Below, piece by piece: positions 1 to 8,735 of a stretch of 12,716 nucleotides of DNA. The translations under genes were made by a program, and so were the position numbers. Source of the DNA: Smittium mucronatum (Eukaryota > Kickxellomycota > Harpellomycetes > Harpellales > Legeriomycetaceae); NCBI GenBank assembly GCA_001953115.1, contig LSSL01007558.1, positions 1 to 12,716 of the forward strand, written 5' to 3'. Position 1 is the stretch's first letter. Every line of letters begins with the position of its first letter. The notes under the pieces were generated by a model. That model was given only the letters and a program-made list of their open reading frames with translations, did not search any database and was not told where the DNA came from.

Positions 1-573
1 TGGTACAAATCCTCACTCCTAAACTGTTGTTTTATGCCGTAGATGACTCATTGCTGGGCGCACTATTAATAGTACATTCTACGCCCTCATCTAACAGAGA
101 CCTTAGGGCAGGTATTTTTTCCTTACTCCGCATATATATATTTTGCCCTTTTCTACCTGAACTGACAACACTAAGCGTGTGTACAGACCCAACGGTAGGA
201 ATAATATGCCAGAAAATTACCGGGGTTTTGGTACCGGAACTTAGAGAAAGTCCCAGTAAAAAAGATACAAGATCTTTTATAGATGGTTCCCCCGTCAAAT
301 CGACCGATGGGTCTAAGTCTACACTTAGCTCAAGGGCTTCAATAGTGATAGATGCTGAAATATCACTATCTCTACCTTCCACTACTTCTCATCAAGCATC
401 AACCTCCGAGGTAAAAATATAAGATTAAGAACCGGACTCGACTAACTCATGGTTGCGCATAACAATTCCCGTAGCACTATTTAAGCTAACTCCTTCACTA
501 AGTGACTTGAAAAAATTGACTGAACTATAAACCGGGCTAACGGGTAATAATCCCAATTCACGAAGGAATAAAA
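1..573 (-). pseudogene. Decayed DIRS-like tyrosine recombinase relic (partial)
   Basis: One minus-strand frame stays readable from about 573 to the left edge, about 190 codons, broken only by TAA at 425-427, two adjacent TGA codons at 389-394 and TAA at 32-34. After the last stop the frame stays open to base 1, so the relic probably continues outside the window. GC content is clearly higher than in the flanking DNA. Between about 290 and 225 the translation contains SIKDL, then FLLGLSLSSG, then TK. This resembles the start of the catalytic domain of DIRS/Ngaro tyrosine recombinases, where a leucine-rich helix precedes a small-residue turn and the first catalytic Arg. Here a Lys sits at the Arg position, consistent with decay. 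The opposite strand is also open (3-422), but its Ser/Thr-rich product resembles nothing I know, and the minus frame alone continues past 422 into readable sequence. The family assignment is inference; decayed coding DNA is firmer. Confidence 0.4.
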
Positions 574-649
574 TAAAATAATTAACTAAACTAAAAACTA
601 TTTAATGAAAACGAACAGTACAAAATAATTTATATATTAAAATAAAGGA

Positions 650-829
650 AAAACTAACTAAATTATAAAACTAAAATATAAAGTGACTAAAACGATCCTC
701 AAGCTTGCTAAGACTTTCAGACGATAAATGGTGCGTAGCTTCACTGGAGACGAAAATACGATTCCTGTATCTGCAATATATAATTTGAAAATAATCAAAA
801 AAATTTATTATCTGACGGTTATTTCTTGA
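650..829 (+). pseudogene. Coding-like fragment, function not recognised
   Basis: A GC-richer patch (about 690-780) carries a plus frame broken by one TAA at 725-727. The following ATG at 728 opens 33 codons ending at TGA 827-829 and starts MVRSFTGDENTIPV. I do not recognise the family; the FTGDEN stretch is weakly like the start of a retrotransposon Gag capsid. Local base composition differs from the AT-rich DNA on both sides, which is the main reason for listing it. An open run this short is expected by chance here, so it may be nothing. Confidence 0.15.
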
Positions 830-1834
830 TAGAAAAATATTTGACCTAATTAATGGACATGAATATACGATCTATCTATCAACTAAAACATATTTTATGA
901 ATTATTATTATTATTATTATTCTCGAGAGAATAGATTATTTTAATTTTAATTTAGATTTAAAGTTTTTACCGAATTAAACCCATACTTTTAAAACAAATT
1001 TTCTTATGAAAAACATTAGTTAACTTTACTTGATCCCATTTACCAAATTATTAAATATAAATACACTATTTCAAGGATCGACTTTTGATTTTTGAATTAT
1101 TTTTCTAGATAAATAATCAGGTTTATAATAATTGGCATAACATAGGTGGGGATTTGAAGTAGAGAAAATCATTTATCGTCGAAAAAAAATCATAATATAA
1201 GTCTTTAATTTAGATAAATATTAATTTCAATATAACGTTTACACAATTTTTTCATATTTATAAATTTTTTTAAATTAACTGAAAATTTCATAGTATGTTC
1301 GAATTAACTTAATTTGTTTTATATAATGATAAATTTAATATCAAGGAATAATATCATTAAAATAAAATGTATCATTGTATAAATCATGAAATAAATAAAT
1401 ATCGATGGAATATTTATATCTAAAATCAACTTATCTCAATAATTAGAGCTAAACCAAAGTTTGTCTTAAAGGAAAATTTGAAGATCTTATCTCAAATTTT
1501 TTATGTGAGTTTAAAATCAAAAATTAATATCCTTTTTAAATTGATTTGAGCATTTATATTAGAATGATTGTTGTAAAAAAGAGTTTAAAACATAAAAATT
1601 GGTATTCAATTTCTCAAGGAGGCTGGGATTTATTTATTTTTTTGGTCTCCTGCCCTTCCCCCCCCCTCATAATGTCAGAACTAAATTCTTAACTCATAGT
1701 GCGAATCCAAACAATGGTTTATCACAATGTAATAAATAAAACAATCGGTTTGTACAGATATGCTGTATCTAAAATTTAGTAATTAAATTTATCAATTTAT
1801 ATTAACTAAAAATATAAAAAAAACACTATAGTAC
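830..1834. other. AT-rich stretch without a recognisable gene
   Basis: The stretch is dominated by A and T runs and no convincing coding frame was seen on either strand. It contains the (ATT)n run at 901-921, followed by the self-complementary TCTCGAGA. A nine-base C run at 1658-1666 is striking in this composition. It lies just after a possible hairpin whose arms start at 1618 (GGAGGCT) and end near 1650 (GGTCTCC), pairing with two G-T wobbles around an AT-rich loop. I assign no function to any of these. Confidence 0.5.
901..921. repeat. (ATT)7 microsatellite
   Basis: Seven uninterrupted ATT units, directly followed by the palindrome TCTCGAGA at 921-928. Confidence 0.9.
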
Positions 1835-2010
1835 TTAAACGACTACTCTTCCCTTTACAGGAAAATCAAGTTGAATAATAACTACATTCAAAATTCTTCT
1901 TTATTCTTGGTTAATTGATTCACTTTAGATTATATTTTCTTCATCCTCTAGTATATATCAAATAAAGCCATATTTAGTTCAAAACTTTTATCTGGTATCA
2001 TTCCAGCCAT
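1835..2010 (-). pseudogene. Possible decayed coding fragment, family unknown
   Basis: On the minus strand an ATG at 2008-2010 opens 20 codons (begins MAGMIPDKSFELN) that end at TAG 1948-1950. A second frame takes over at 1957 and runs to TAA 1835-1837 with two internal TAA codons. It contains ILEDEENII and ends in IIQLDFPVKGRVVV. The mix of charged and hydrophobic residues is more protein-like than the Lys/Asn/Ile/Phe wording of random AT-rich DNA. I do not recognise the family. Frame change and stops would make it a relic; chance is a real alternative. Confidence 0.2.
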
Positions 2011-2076
2011 AAAAATTAATCACAGATTCGATAATACTAAGCTGATCTTTTTCTTTTTTTTTTCAGGTAGAACAAA

Positions 2077-2356
2077 ATGTTTACGCATTTGTATATTTCT
2101 AAAAAATTGAAAAAGAGCGTGCCTAATATCTGATAGATTTTAGTTCCTTTTTGGGGATAATTTTTGAAAACATTTTTGGATCCTTAAGGAGTTTACCAAA
2201 GATTATATAATCATTTATCGCTATTCTAGAGATCATTTGTGGATCTTAGTGGATTTCTTTAGTTATTAATATTATTTCATGAGTTTGGTTTTCACTGGTC
2301 ACATGGGTGCAGAACTCGACATCACAGAAGACATCATCATATTGAAAAGTTATTGA
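2077..2356 (+). pseudogene. Decayed retroviral-type integrase core relic (retrotransposon)
   Basis: A GC-richer patch reads in two plus frames. An ATG at 2077 gives 18 codons to TGA 2131-2133. Another frame continues from about 2130 with TGA at 2165-2167, TAA at 2267-2269 and a final TGA at 2354-2356. The main block reads FTKDYII, then RDHLWILVDFFSY, then a stop, then FMSLVFTGHMGAEL. In the integrase catalytic cores of Ty3/Gypsy-type elements a first catalytic Asp is followed within about 20 residues by a strand of the form hydrophobic-LVD-x-FS-Y, then a variable strand and a helix beginning with a basic or Ala-rich turn; this block follows that order. A second-Asp candidate (ILRDFQSN, around 2427-2450) lies in another frame, about 78 codons on, which is rather far. 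Assignment is inference and weak to moderate. Confidence 0.3.
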
Positions 2357-3738
2357 ACTTAGTTAAAAATTAATCTCTTTATCCAAATCTTATACCATCT
2401 AAACTAAACTTGAAATAATTTTTGAAATTCTCAGAGATTTCCAATCAAATTATTTGGTTTTGTGAGGAAAATTAAACCTCTCCAAACAATTTTTATGCTT
2501 TGTGCAAATAATAATGCACTTATATACCATTTGTAGTTTATTTCATGGCAGTTATTAATAATGATGTTATAAGAGCTTTATTATCTTCAAAATTTTGATA
2601 TTTAAAAAAAATAGCTATCAATATATGTTAAATTTTTTTCTATTTTGGGCTTTTTGTATTTTAAAAGTTCGAATTTGACTTTTTTATGAAAAAATTGAGT
2701 TTTTTTTATTAATATTTTTTATAATATTGCTTCTGGTGTGAACCAAAAAACGGTTTTTTTATTCTATAGGCTTACTTTTTATATCGCATTTGCGATACTT
2801 GGAGCAGAATAAGCTACAGGTAAACCCGATAATAGATCATCTAATATTAGAAATAAAATCGAAATTCACAAAAATAATTTTATTTTTTACTCACCTTCAT
2901 TATTCGAATTTACCCAATAATATTTATCATGTTGAAAATCATTAGAAACAAGAATTTTGTTTTTAGAAATTAAAAAATATGTTAAATTCGAATAGGAGAA
3001 AGATTAAAGTAATATATTTTATATTTATTGTAACTCAAAGATGATTAAAATTAAAATTTTATTTTATACTTTTTTTAAAAAAAATAAACGGAGAAATAAA
3101 AAAAGAAGAAATCCAAAGCCCATATCTGAATTATAAAATTTCTTGTTGAACTGAAAAGGGGAAATTTTTTAAAAAAAGTATCAAAACTTATTGAATCAGT
3201 GAAACTAGTTTAAGATATATTTTTAAAAATTCGGATAAAATCATAAATATTTTACAGCTATTCATAATATAGTAAAAAAAAAAACACAAAAAAGAACTAA
3301 AAATTTATTAAAAAAGTCAAAAATACAAATGAACTGATATTCAAAAAATTGAAAAAATAAAAAAATGAGGTAGGAGTTTTTGGATAAGAGTAAGATTTAA
3401 ATTATATATATAATTAAATCGCAGTTTGTGATATTAAAAAAAGCAGAATATCTCAACATTGAGTGATAATCATTTTTTTCATCAAATATCTTGAAAATAT
3501 TTTTTTATTCGCGAATTTTCTATCCATAAAATTCCACAATAAGAATATTTTAATAATCTAAACTGAATATAGGGTGTAAATTTATTTTCAGCATTAGCTA
3601 ATTTTACTATTCGTGAGCTTTTTTAAAAAAAGTCTCGTTAATAATAGTGGTTAACCATATCATATTTTTTATTATTAATTTAATTATATCATTTCTGGGT
3701 ATTATATTTATTTTATGTAAAATATAGATAAAAAAATA
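2357..3738. other. AT-rich stretch without a recognisable gene
   Basis: Many A and T runs of six to ten bases, no protein-like frame that I could follow, no repeat copy found elsewhere in the window, and no structured RNA signature. GC drops to its lowest levels around 2580-2720 and 3030-3380. Confidence 0.5.
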
Positions 3739-4017
3739 TTAAATTTCATCTTCTATTTTTGCCAACGTAACTGAGAGGAAATTTCTGTTATTTTTGCTTA
3801 TAATTTTTAAAAAAACAGGATATCATATGCCATTTATTTTGTGTGTGCCTTCCAAATTAATGTTTATAGCATCCATAAATCTTGAAATAACGCTTCTGAT
3901 ATTTATTAGAATTTTTTTATCATCTTGGTTATCCTTAGAATATAAAATCAAATTGCTAGATAAGTTTGGATTTAACTTAATTTCTTCGCACATAGTTTTC
4001 AATTCAAAAAAAATCAT
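3739..4017 (-). pseudogene. Hypothetical protein gene interrupted by an in-frame TGA
   Basis: The frame is open from 4101 to TAA 3739-3741, broken only by TGA at 3823-3825. The first ATG is at 4015-4017 and has GGG three bases before it, the kind of motif seen next to microsporidian start codons, which is why this start was chosen. From the ATG there are 64 codons to the TGA, then 27 more to the TAA. The product starts MIFFELKTMCEEIK, is rich in Lys, Asn, Asp and Ile, has no signal peptide or membrane segment, and looks mostly helical. The part after the TGA (YPVFLKIISKNN onward) has the same character. I recognise no family. It could be a short 64-residue gene, a pseudogene with one nonsense change, or a chance frame; about 94 open codons are on the edge of what chance gives here. 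The poly(A)-tailed repeat at 4092-4236 lies just upstream. Confidence 0.35.
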
Positions 4018-4020
4018 GTT

Positions 4021-4023
4021 CCC
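4021..4023 (-). promoter_or_regulatory. GGG-like motif next to a candidate start codon
   Basis: On the minus strand the sequence reads GCGGGAACATG, placing GGG three bases before the ATG at 4015-4017. G triplets are uncommon in this AT-rich region, and CCC/GGG-like motifs close to start codons are a known microsporidian feature. It could be coincidence. Confidence 0.25.
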
Positions 4024-4091
4024 GCTAATTTTATTTTTTCTGTTTATGTACAAAAAATAAGAATAAATCTTTATATATTCTAATTTATGAC

Positions 4092-4236
4092 TTTTTTTTT
4101 CTTAGAAATTTAATACCAAGTTTATAAAAATTTTAAACCCCAATTAATAAAAATTTAAAAAAGTAAAAAAAATTCAAATTTTTTCCCTCCAACTTCCCTC
4201 TGTCGATTTAGCAGCTCCAATACTCGAGGTAATTGG
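4092..4236 (-). repeat. Poly(A)-tailed dispersed repeat, copy A
   Basis: Read on the minus strand it starts CCAATtaCCTCGAG, continues GGAGCTGCTAaAtCGaCAGA, then GGGaAGTtGG, then about 90 AT-rich bases, and ends in nine A bases (4092-4100). The same order and spacing recur on the plus strand at 11800-11957. Homology is clearest in the GC-rich core of about 45 bases (4192-4236), and the AT-rich part also aligns with small gaps. The A-run end suggests a retroposed transcript (SINE-like or the 3' end of a non-LTR element), but no tRNA-type promoter boxes were found. Confidence 0.6.
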
Positions 4237-4425
4237 TATAATAGTATCGATGACTAAAACAGATAAAATTTTTATAATCTCCCATGGTTTTCGAAATTCG
4301 TCATAATTTTTTTTTTCTTTTTCAATTCTATCAAAATTTTCGTTTTTAAACAAGAATATTTAATTCGCAGAAAATTTAAACTTTTTTTATATCCGAGAAA
4401 TTGCAACATCTATTTTTACTTTGGA

Positions 4426-4455
4426 ATCGCAGTCGCAATCGCAATCACAGTCGCA
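4426..4455 (+). repeat. Hexamer tandem repeat, five units
   Basis: Five consecutive units of the form (A/G)TC(G/A)CA: ATCGCA, GTCGCA, ATCGCA, ATCACA, GTCGCA. It is a GC-rich spot inside AT-rich DNA and is followed by a T run from 4461. Confidence 0.85.
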
Positions 4456-4787
4456 ATAGCTTTTTTTTTTTTATAAGATGGTAATATACTATGATGTATA
4501 TTTTTAGTGTATTTGTTTTTTATAAAAGCCACTCTTTTTCTAACGATTTATCTTGGTTTAAATTGCTTTTAACTACAAAAAAGCAGCAATTTTAGGTTTA
4601 TTAATTAAATATTTGATTTAAATATTTTTCTAAAAAAAATTAGAAAATAATTTATGGAATTAAATTGGTTTTTTATTGAGAGAAATTTAAATGGGTATAA
4701 AATAGGCTATCAAATTATTATACTTAAATTTATAACACCAATAAATATTTTTCCAAAAAAAATTAACTATAAACTATTATTAGAAAA

Positions 4788-4799
4788 TTTGCGCCTCAT
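4788..4799 (-). repeat. Inverted repeat arm containing TTTGCGCCTCAT
   Basis: The twelve bases are the exact reverse complement of 5619-5630. Six are G or C, which makes a chance match less likely in this composition. Around the core the two regions can be aligned loosely for about 100 bases (for example CTCTT then ATT upstream), but AT-richness makes that extension uncertain. Confidence 0.4.
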
Positions 4800-5618
4800 A
4801 TTTTTTTTATTGTAAAAATGTAAAAAAAATAAGAGAATTCATAAAAAATACCAAAAAAAGTTGATTGATAAATTTTTTTTATTTTTTGAAAATTTTTACA
4901 AGGATCAATTGGCAAAAATATGCTATTATTTAGAAAATTTATGGTTTTTATTGATATTTAATGGTTATTATACATTGTATATCATTGTTCTTCATTCTAT
5001 AATTTTATTAATTTCAACAATTGGATAATATTATTGTTTATTTTCCGTAAAAAAATCGTTAAAAATCTTCATATAAGCTTAGTATATTAGCAATCAGAAT
5101 TTTTATAGAAAATTTTACAAGAATTTATTAGTCTATAAAAGCGAAAATTTCTAAAATAAACAATTTTTTGAAAAAAATTCGCAAAAATAGATAGATTTAA
5201 AAGAATTAAAATAATTCGTTCATAAATTCACTTGATTGTACAAAAATTCCGAAAAATATGTACAAATATCAAATAAATCCAAAAATAAGTTCTATCGGAC
5301 GATTATTTCTGTAAAAAAATATTTAATTATACACAAATTTGACACTATTTTTTTTTATTTTTTTAGTTAAAAAAAAATATTTTATTATTTCAAAAATATA
5401 TGTGCTAGCATAGTAAAAAATTTTTTTTATGGTTTGTATAAAATATATTGATTCATATCTAAGAAATGAAAAAAATTGGGAGTCTCAAAAAAAATTTTCA
5501 TTCTCGGAACAAATTTACAAATAGTTTATGGATTATAAGCTCAACTATATTTCCAATAACCTACGAAAAAACTCTTTATTGTTTAATGGATAGATCTACA
5601 GCAAAATTTTCAGTATAA

Positions 5619-5630
5619 ATGAGGCGCAAA
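5619..5630 (+). repeat. Inverted repeat arm containing ATGAGGCGCAAA
   Basis: Exact reverse complement of 4788-4799. The two arms bracket about 0.8 kb of AT-rich DNA and could be two opposed copies of a short repeat or the ends of a small decayed element. Confidence 0.4.
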
Positions 5631-7109
5631 GTGTTTAAAGGCTCCATAGTTTTTTTTTATATGGCTGATAGTCATTCAGTTTTTTTAATAATAACATTTT
5701 TAAGATGAATTGTAGAAAAATAGTGCTTGATATATTCAAATATGGTTTATATAGACCTTAGGCTACTAAAAAAAATCAAATTATTAGGAGTACAAATAAC
5801 CTCAAAAAAACACCTCCTCACAAACTTAAATAATTACTAAATTTCGATTAATACATAAAAAAAGAAGATAGTAAGAATTTTTGCTTGGCAAAGCAGTGAA
5901 AATTTTCAGTTTATTTATTTTCAAAAAAAAAATTCTTCATATAACCAGATATTAAAAAGGTAAAAATACTAACGAAAATATTTAGCAATAAAATTATTTT
6001 TTTACACCCACCAATATTTATTCACTATAGAAATAGTGAAATTTGATTTTTTAATCAATATGGATACTAAATCTGTCAAAACCGTCTATATTGGTTATTT
6101 ATTTAGAATCATCATACTCTTTATCTAAAAACTGTACCATTTATAATAAAAGCCACATATTAAAATCTTTCTAATCCAATAGAGATTAATCATATCCAAT
6201 AATTTTATTTATAAGACTATATTAAATATTATTTATAATGATCAGAAAGAAAATTCTTAGTTTTATTACAAAGAAGTAGTAATTTTTGTGAGTTTTTTGA
6301 AAGTTTGATCCTATTTATGAGTGATAGTTTTATTTTATTTTTCGCAACTATTAATGTCTTTTACATTTATTTTACATTTATTTTGACCTTTTTATTACTT
6401 GTTACTAGTTTAACTAAACTATATATATCCTCCGAAAAGGTTTGGAATTTTAATATATAAAGTTTAGCTTTTTCATAAAACTAGACGGGGAATCAAGGAA
6501 ATAAATTGAATGTTTTATTTTAAAAATGAAAAAGCTTAACAAAATAATCTAATCTTTTATTATCATAAAAACCTTGAAACTGGCAGATTTTTTATTAACA
6601 GAATACTACTCTAAACAAAATCCTAATATATTAAATTTTAGGTGGAAGTGGGAAAATTTCTGACAAAAATAAGCGTAATTAGATCAAAAGATATTCATAA
6701 AACTAAAATCAAGCTAAATCGATATTTTTTTTGGTTAAATTTAATATCTTTTTAACATTATTCTGTTCAGAAAAAAAGATATAAAAATGGAATACATAAA
6801 TATTAAAAAATTGAAGATATGATTCAAATCCATATATATAAAAAAAAAAAAGGAGTTTAGTAAAGATCAAAATTAAAAATCCAATTAATCACCAATTATT
6901 CTTTAATTGGATTATTAAGATAGTAAAAAAATATGCTTTTTACACCTTTGTGAAGCAAATTAACTTCTAGAACAATATATGTGAAGTTATATGGGCTAAA
7001 ATTATCTTTAAATGAGAAATTGTACGCGATTTTTTTGTTGTATCATGGAATTTTATTGTAAGATAACGTCATTAAAAACTATAATAAAAAAAATTAAAAT
7101 TAAAAAAAA

Positions 7110-7558
7110 TATTATCCTAATTACAATAATCCCCTCTTCCAGGCTACCGACTGCACGCCTACTGGAAAAGGGTGAAATACCAACCAAAAGATCCCCCCCT
7201 GGCATTGCTTCAATTAGGTCTATGACTGAGTTTACATTCAGCCAATAATTAAGCTCTTTTTCAACTAAAAACAATTCTTTCAAGCTATTGAACCCCTAGT
7301 TAGAGCCTACTTCTATCAGTATTAATAAAATTAGGGACCTAACCAAACTTGGGATTGATCGAAGTTGCTTTCCTAAAAATACTGCGAGACTCTGAGATCC
7401 TTCTACATTTAGAACGCTAGAATTTTAAACTAGACAATGCCTCTGCTAGACTAAATGATAGGTTCCTTTTTTTTAGAGATGACTCTTTTCTCGAATCTCT
7501 GTCCTTCTAATAGCTGTGCACTTTCCCCTCTGTTTTCAACCTGGAATGGTAAAAAAAT
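7110..7558 (-). pseudogene. Decayed DIRS-like reverse transcriptase/RNase H relic
   Basis: A GC-rich island reads on the minus strand through three overlapping frames: 7558-7454, 7506-7420 and 7424-7110. Stops include TAG 7417-7419 (end of the second block) and an in-frame TAG at 7296-7298. The first block has QVENRGESAQLLEGQRFEKR, the second SFSLAEALSSLKF, the third LNVEGSQSLAVFLGKQLRSI followed by PSLVRSLILLI, then KELNYWLN and PGGDLLVGISPFSSRRAVG. In DIRS-type elements the end of the RT has a short leucine-rich segment, then FLGK, then a Ser/Pro segment and Arg-rich helix, then a Glu-Leu-aromatic-Trp motif, then an RNase H strand whose Asp-Ala-Ser is followed by a Gly/Trp turn. Order and spacing match. 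The catalytic Asp is not seen where expected (ISP), consistent with decay. Ty3/Gypsy RT is an alternative, but FLGK plus the YW motif favours DIRS. It is on the same strand as the recombinase-like relic at 1-573, but 6.5 kb away. Confidence 0.5.
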
Positions 7559-7649
7559 GTGTGAAATTTATATTTAGCGTAATTCGAAAATTAAACTATT
7601 AAGCCCCTAGACCACAAAAAGTTATTTAATTCTTAAGGAAAATCCGTTA

Positions 7650-7730
7650 AATTTTTTTTAAAATTATTAATAGTGTTTTTGTTCATTTTTATGTTTAAAA
7701 ATAAATTCTGCGAAAAAAAAAAAAAAAAAA
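7650..7730 (+). repeat. Poly(A)-tailed dispersed repeat, tail-only copy C
   Basis: The last 80 bases align with the end of copy B: both read GTTTTT, a T-rich stretch, TTTAAAA, ATAAATT, a four to five base C/G-containing spacer and then a long A run (18 A at 7713-7730 here, 19 A in copy B). The GC-rich core found in copies A and B is not seen upstream, so this copy would be 5'-truncated, as is usual for retroposed sequences. The AT-rich alignment makes this less certain than A against B. Confidence 0.4.
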
Positions 7731-8022
7731 GGGAAATCCATTGAACTTTATTTTCAAACCTATTTTAAAAAATTTAACTTGAACGCGAAAAGGTGTGCGG
7801 TAATATTGTTAGTGTAATTCAAAAAATACATCAATTAATCTATTATACTACAAAAAGATATTTAAAATTTAAAAAATACAGTATTTTAAAAATGATACTA
7901 AAAGGTTTATCTAATTTTGAAAAAAATATTCTTATTTTTAGGAATTTACATTTTACCCAAGAATTGATAAAATAAATCTGTAAATCAGCATGTTTAAGCT
8001 TCCATGAATTCCTTGATCAATT
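7731..8022. other. AT-rich stretch without a recognised gene
   Basis: A minus frame is open for 57 codons between 8016 and TAA 7843-7845 (it contains SWKLKHADLQIYFINSW), directly downstream of the zinc-ribbon relic and in the frame of its second block (TAA 8023-8025, one codon, TGA 8017-8019). It could be a continuation of that relic. A run of this length is also expected by chance, so I assign nothing to it. Confidence 0.3.
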
Positions 8023-8183
8023 TTAATTAACGATTTTTTTGGTTGGTGTTAATCCAGCAGCGAAAATCGGAAAATATTGACAGAATCTGAGAATTTCCTC
8101 AAATTTAAAAAATAATTTACAGAAATGGTATTCGCCTGCCATTTATATCCGCATTTTATGCAAATATTCCATAAAAATAAAAC
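8023..8183 (-). pseudogene. Possible decayed transposase fragment with zinc-ribbon motif (Merlin/IS1016-like)
   Basis: A minus frame from 8183 to TAA 8049-8051 reads FLWNICIKCGYKWQANT (CIKC at 8151-8162), then becomes less protein-like near 8105. An overlapping frame then reads EILRFCQYFPIFAAGLTPTK to TAA 8023-8025. A Cys-x2-Cys pair followed by Gly and an aromatic-Trp step, then a hydrophobic helix and a GLT turn, is the order seen in the N-terminal zinc-binding and helical part of Merlin/IS1016-type transposases, known from microsporidia. One frame change is needed, the second Cys pair is not seen and the DDE core was not found. The motif is short, so the assignment is weak. Confidence 0.25.
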
Positions 8184-8735
8184 TTAAAAAATGGTTAGTG
8201 GATTTTTTTTATTTTTTTTATTTATTGAATAACTATAATACTCAATACTCTTTCAGTTTTTTTTGTGCTATATAAAAACATATTAAATTTACCATTAATA
8301 TCTCTACACCACTTTAGGTCTATTTTTAAATTTAAGATATTTACTAATCCTTTTGGTAGAACTTGATCTCATACTCTTGGTTTTTGATAATAATATATCA
8401 ACAAAATCAATTTTTGTAATTAAAAATTTATAGAATATTTTATGAAAAGTCTAATGACACTTTAGTGGTAATTAAACAGATATTAATAATAGATTGAGGG
8501 TTTATTCAAGTTTAAAACTTCGAAGTCTCATAAATAATCCAAAATGATGGAATTAGATATTATTTTTTGACTCATAAGATAAATTTTGTGAGTAAAATGC
8601 AATATATTTTAGCTTTGATAAATTTTAAAAGTAAAAAATAATATCACTCTATTCTCGATAAAATTGTCTTATTTTAGCGTAGGAAAATTTAATTCTCTAT
8701 AATAAACACAATTTGATAATAAAAAGTAAAAAAAG
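8184..8735. other. AT-rich stretch without a recognised gene
   Basis: No protein-like frame or repeat was recognised. It lies just upstream of the reverse transcriptase relic, so earlier parts of that gene (fingers and palm motifs) should lie here if the copy was once complete. I looked for them in all plus frames and could not read them. Confidence 0.4.

Larger units (their letters stand above)
4456..7052. other. Long AT-rich stretch without a recognisable gene
   Basis: About 2.6 kb of very AT-rich sequence with frequent A and T runs. I found no coding frame with protein-like wording on either strand and no RNA gene. The only structure I could support is the inverted match between 4788-4799 and 5619-5630, with weaker similarity around it. 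Confidence 0.5.

Noticed and set aside
3..422. Plus-strand open frame of 139 codons at the left edge
   Set aside because: It is the antisense of the minus frame with third positions aligned, so it is open for that reason. Its Ser/Thr-rich product resembles no family, and only the minus strand stays readable beyond 422.
2041..2070. Polypyrimidine tract followed by CAG, like a 3' splice site
   Set aside because: T-rich tracts followed by CAG are common in this composition, and no matching donor or upstream exon was recognised.
3823..3825. TGA read as Trp (altered genetic code)
   Set aside because: Other relics are broken by TAA, TAG and TGA alike, and the one clear gene uses TGG for Trp, so decay explains the TGA better than recoding.
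3794..4060. Plus-strand 88-codon frame opposite the minus candidate gene
   Set aside because: It starts at TTG, is almost all hydrophobic Ile/Phe/Leu wording typical of antisense AT-rich DNA, and has no start motif. The minus frame has ATG and GGG.
7012..7248. Plus-strand 78-codon frame
   Set aside because: It crosses from AT-rich DNA into the GC-rich island opposite the RT/RNase H relic and reads as unstructured wording; it is a shadow of the minus strand.
7793..7975. Plus-strand 60-codon frame
   Set aside because: It starts at GTG, and several runs of this length are expected by chance at this composition. It has no motif and no composition change.
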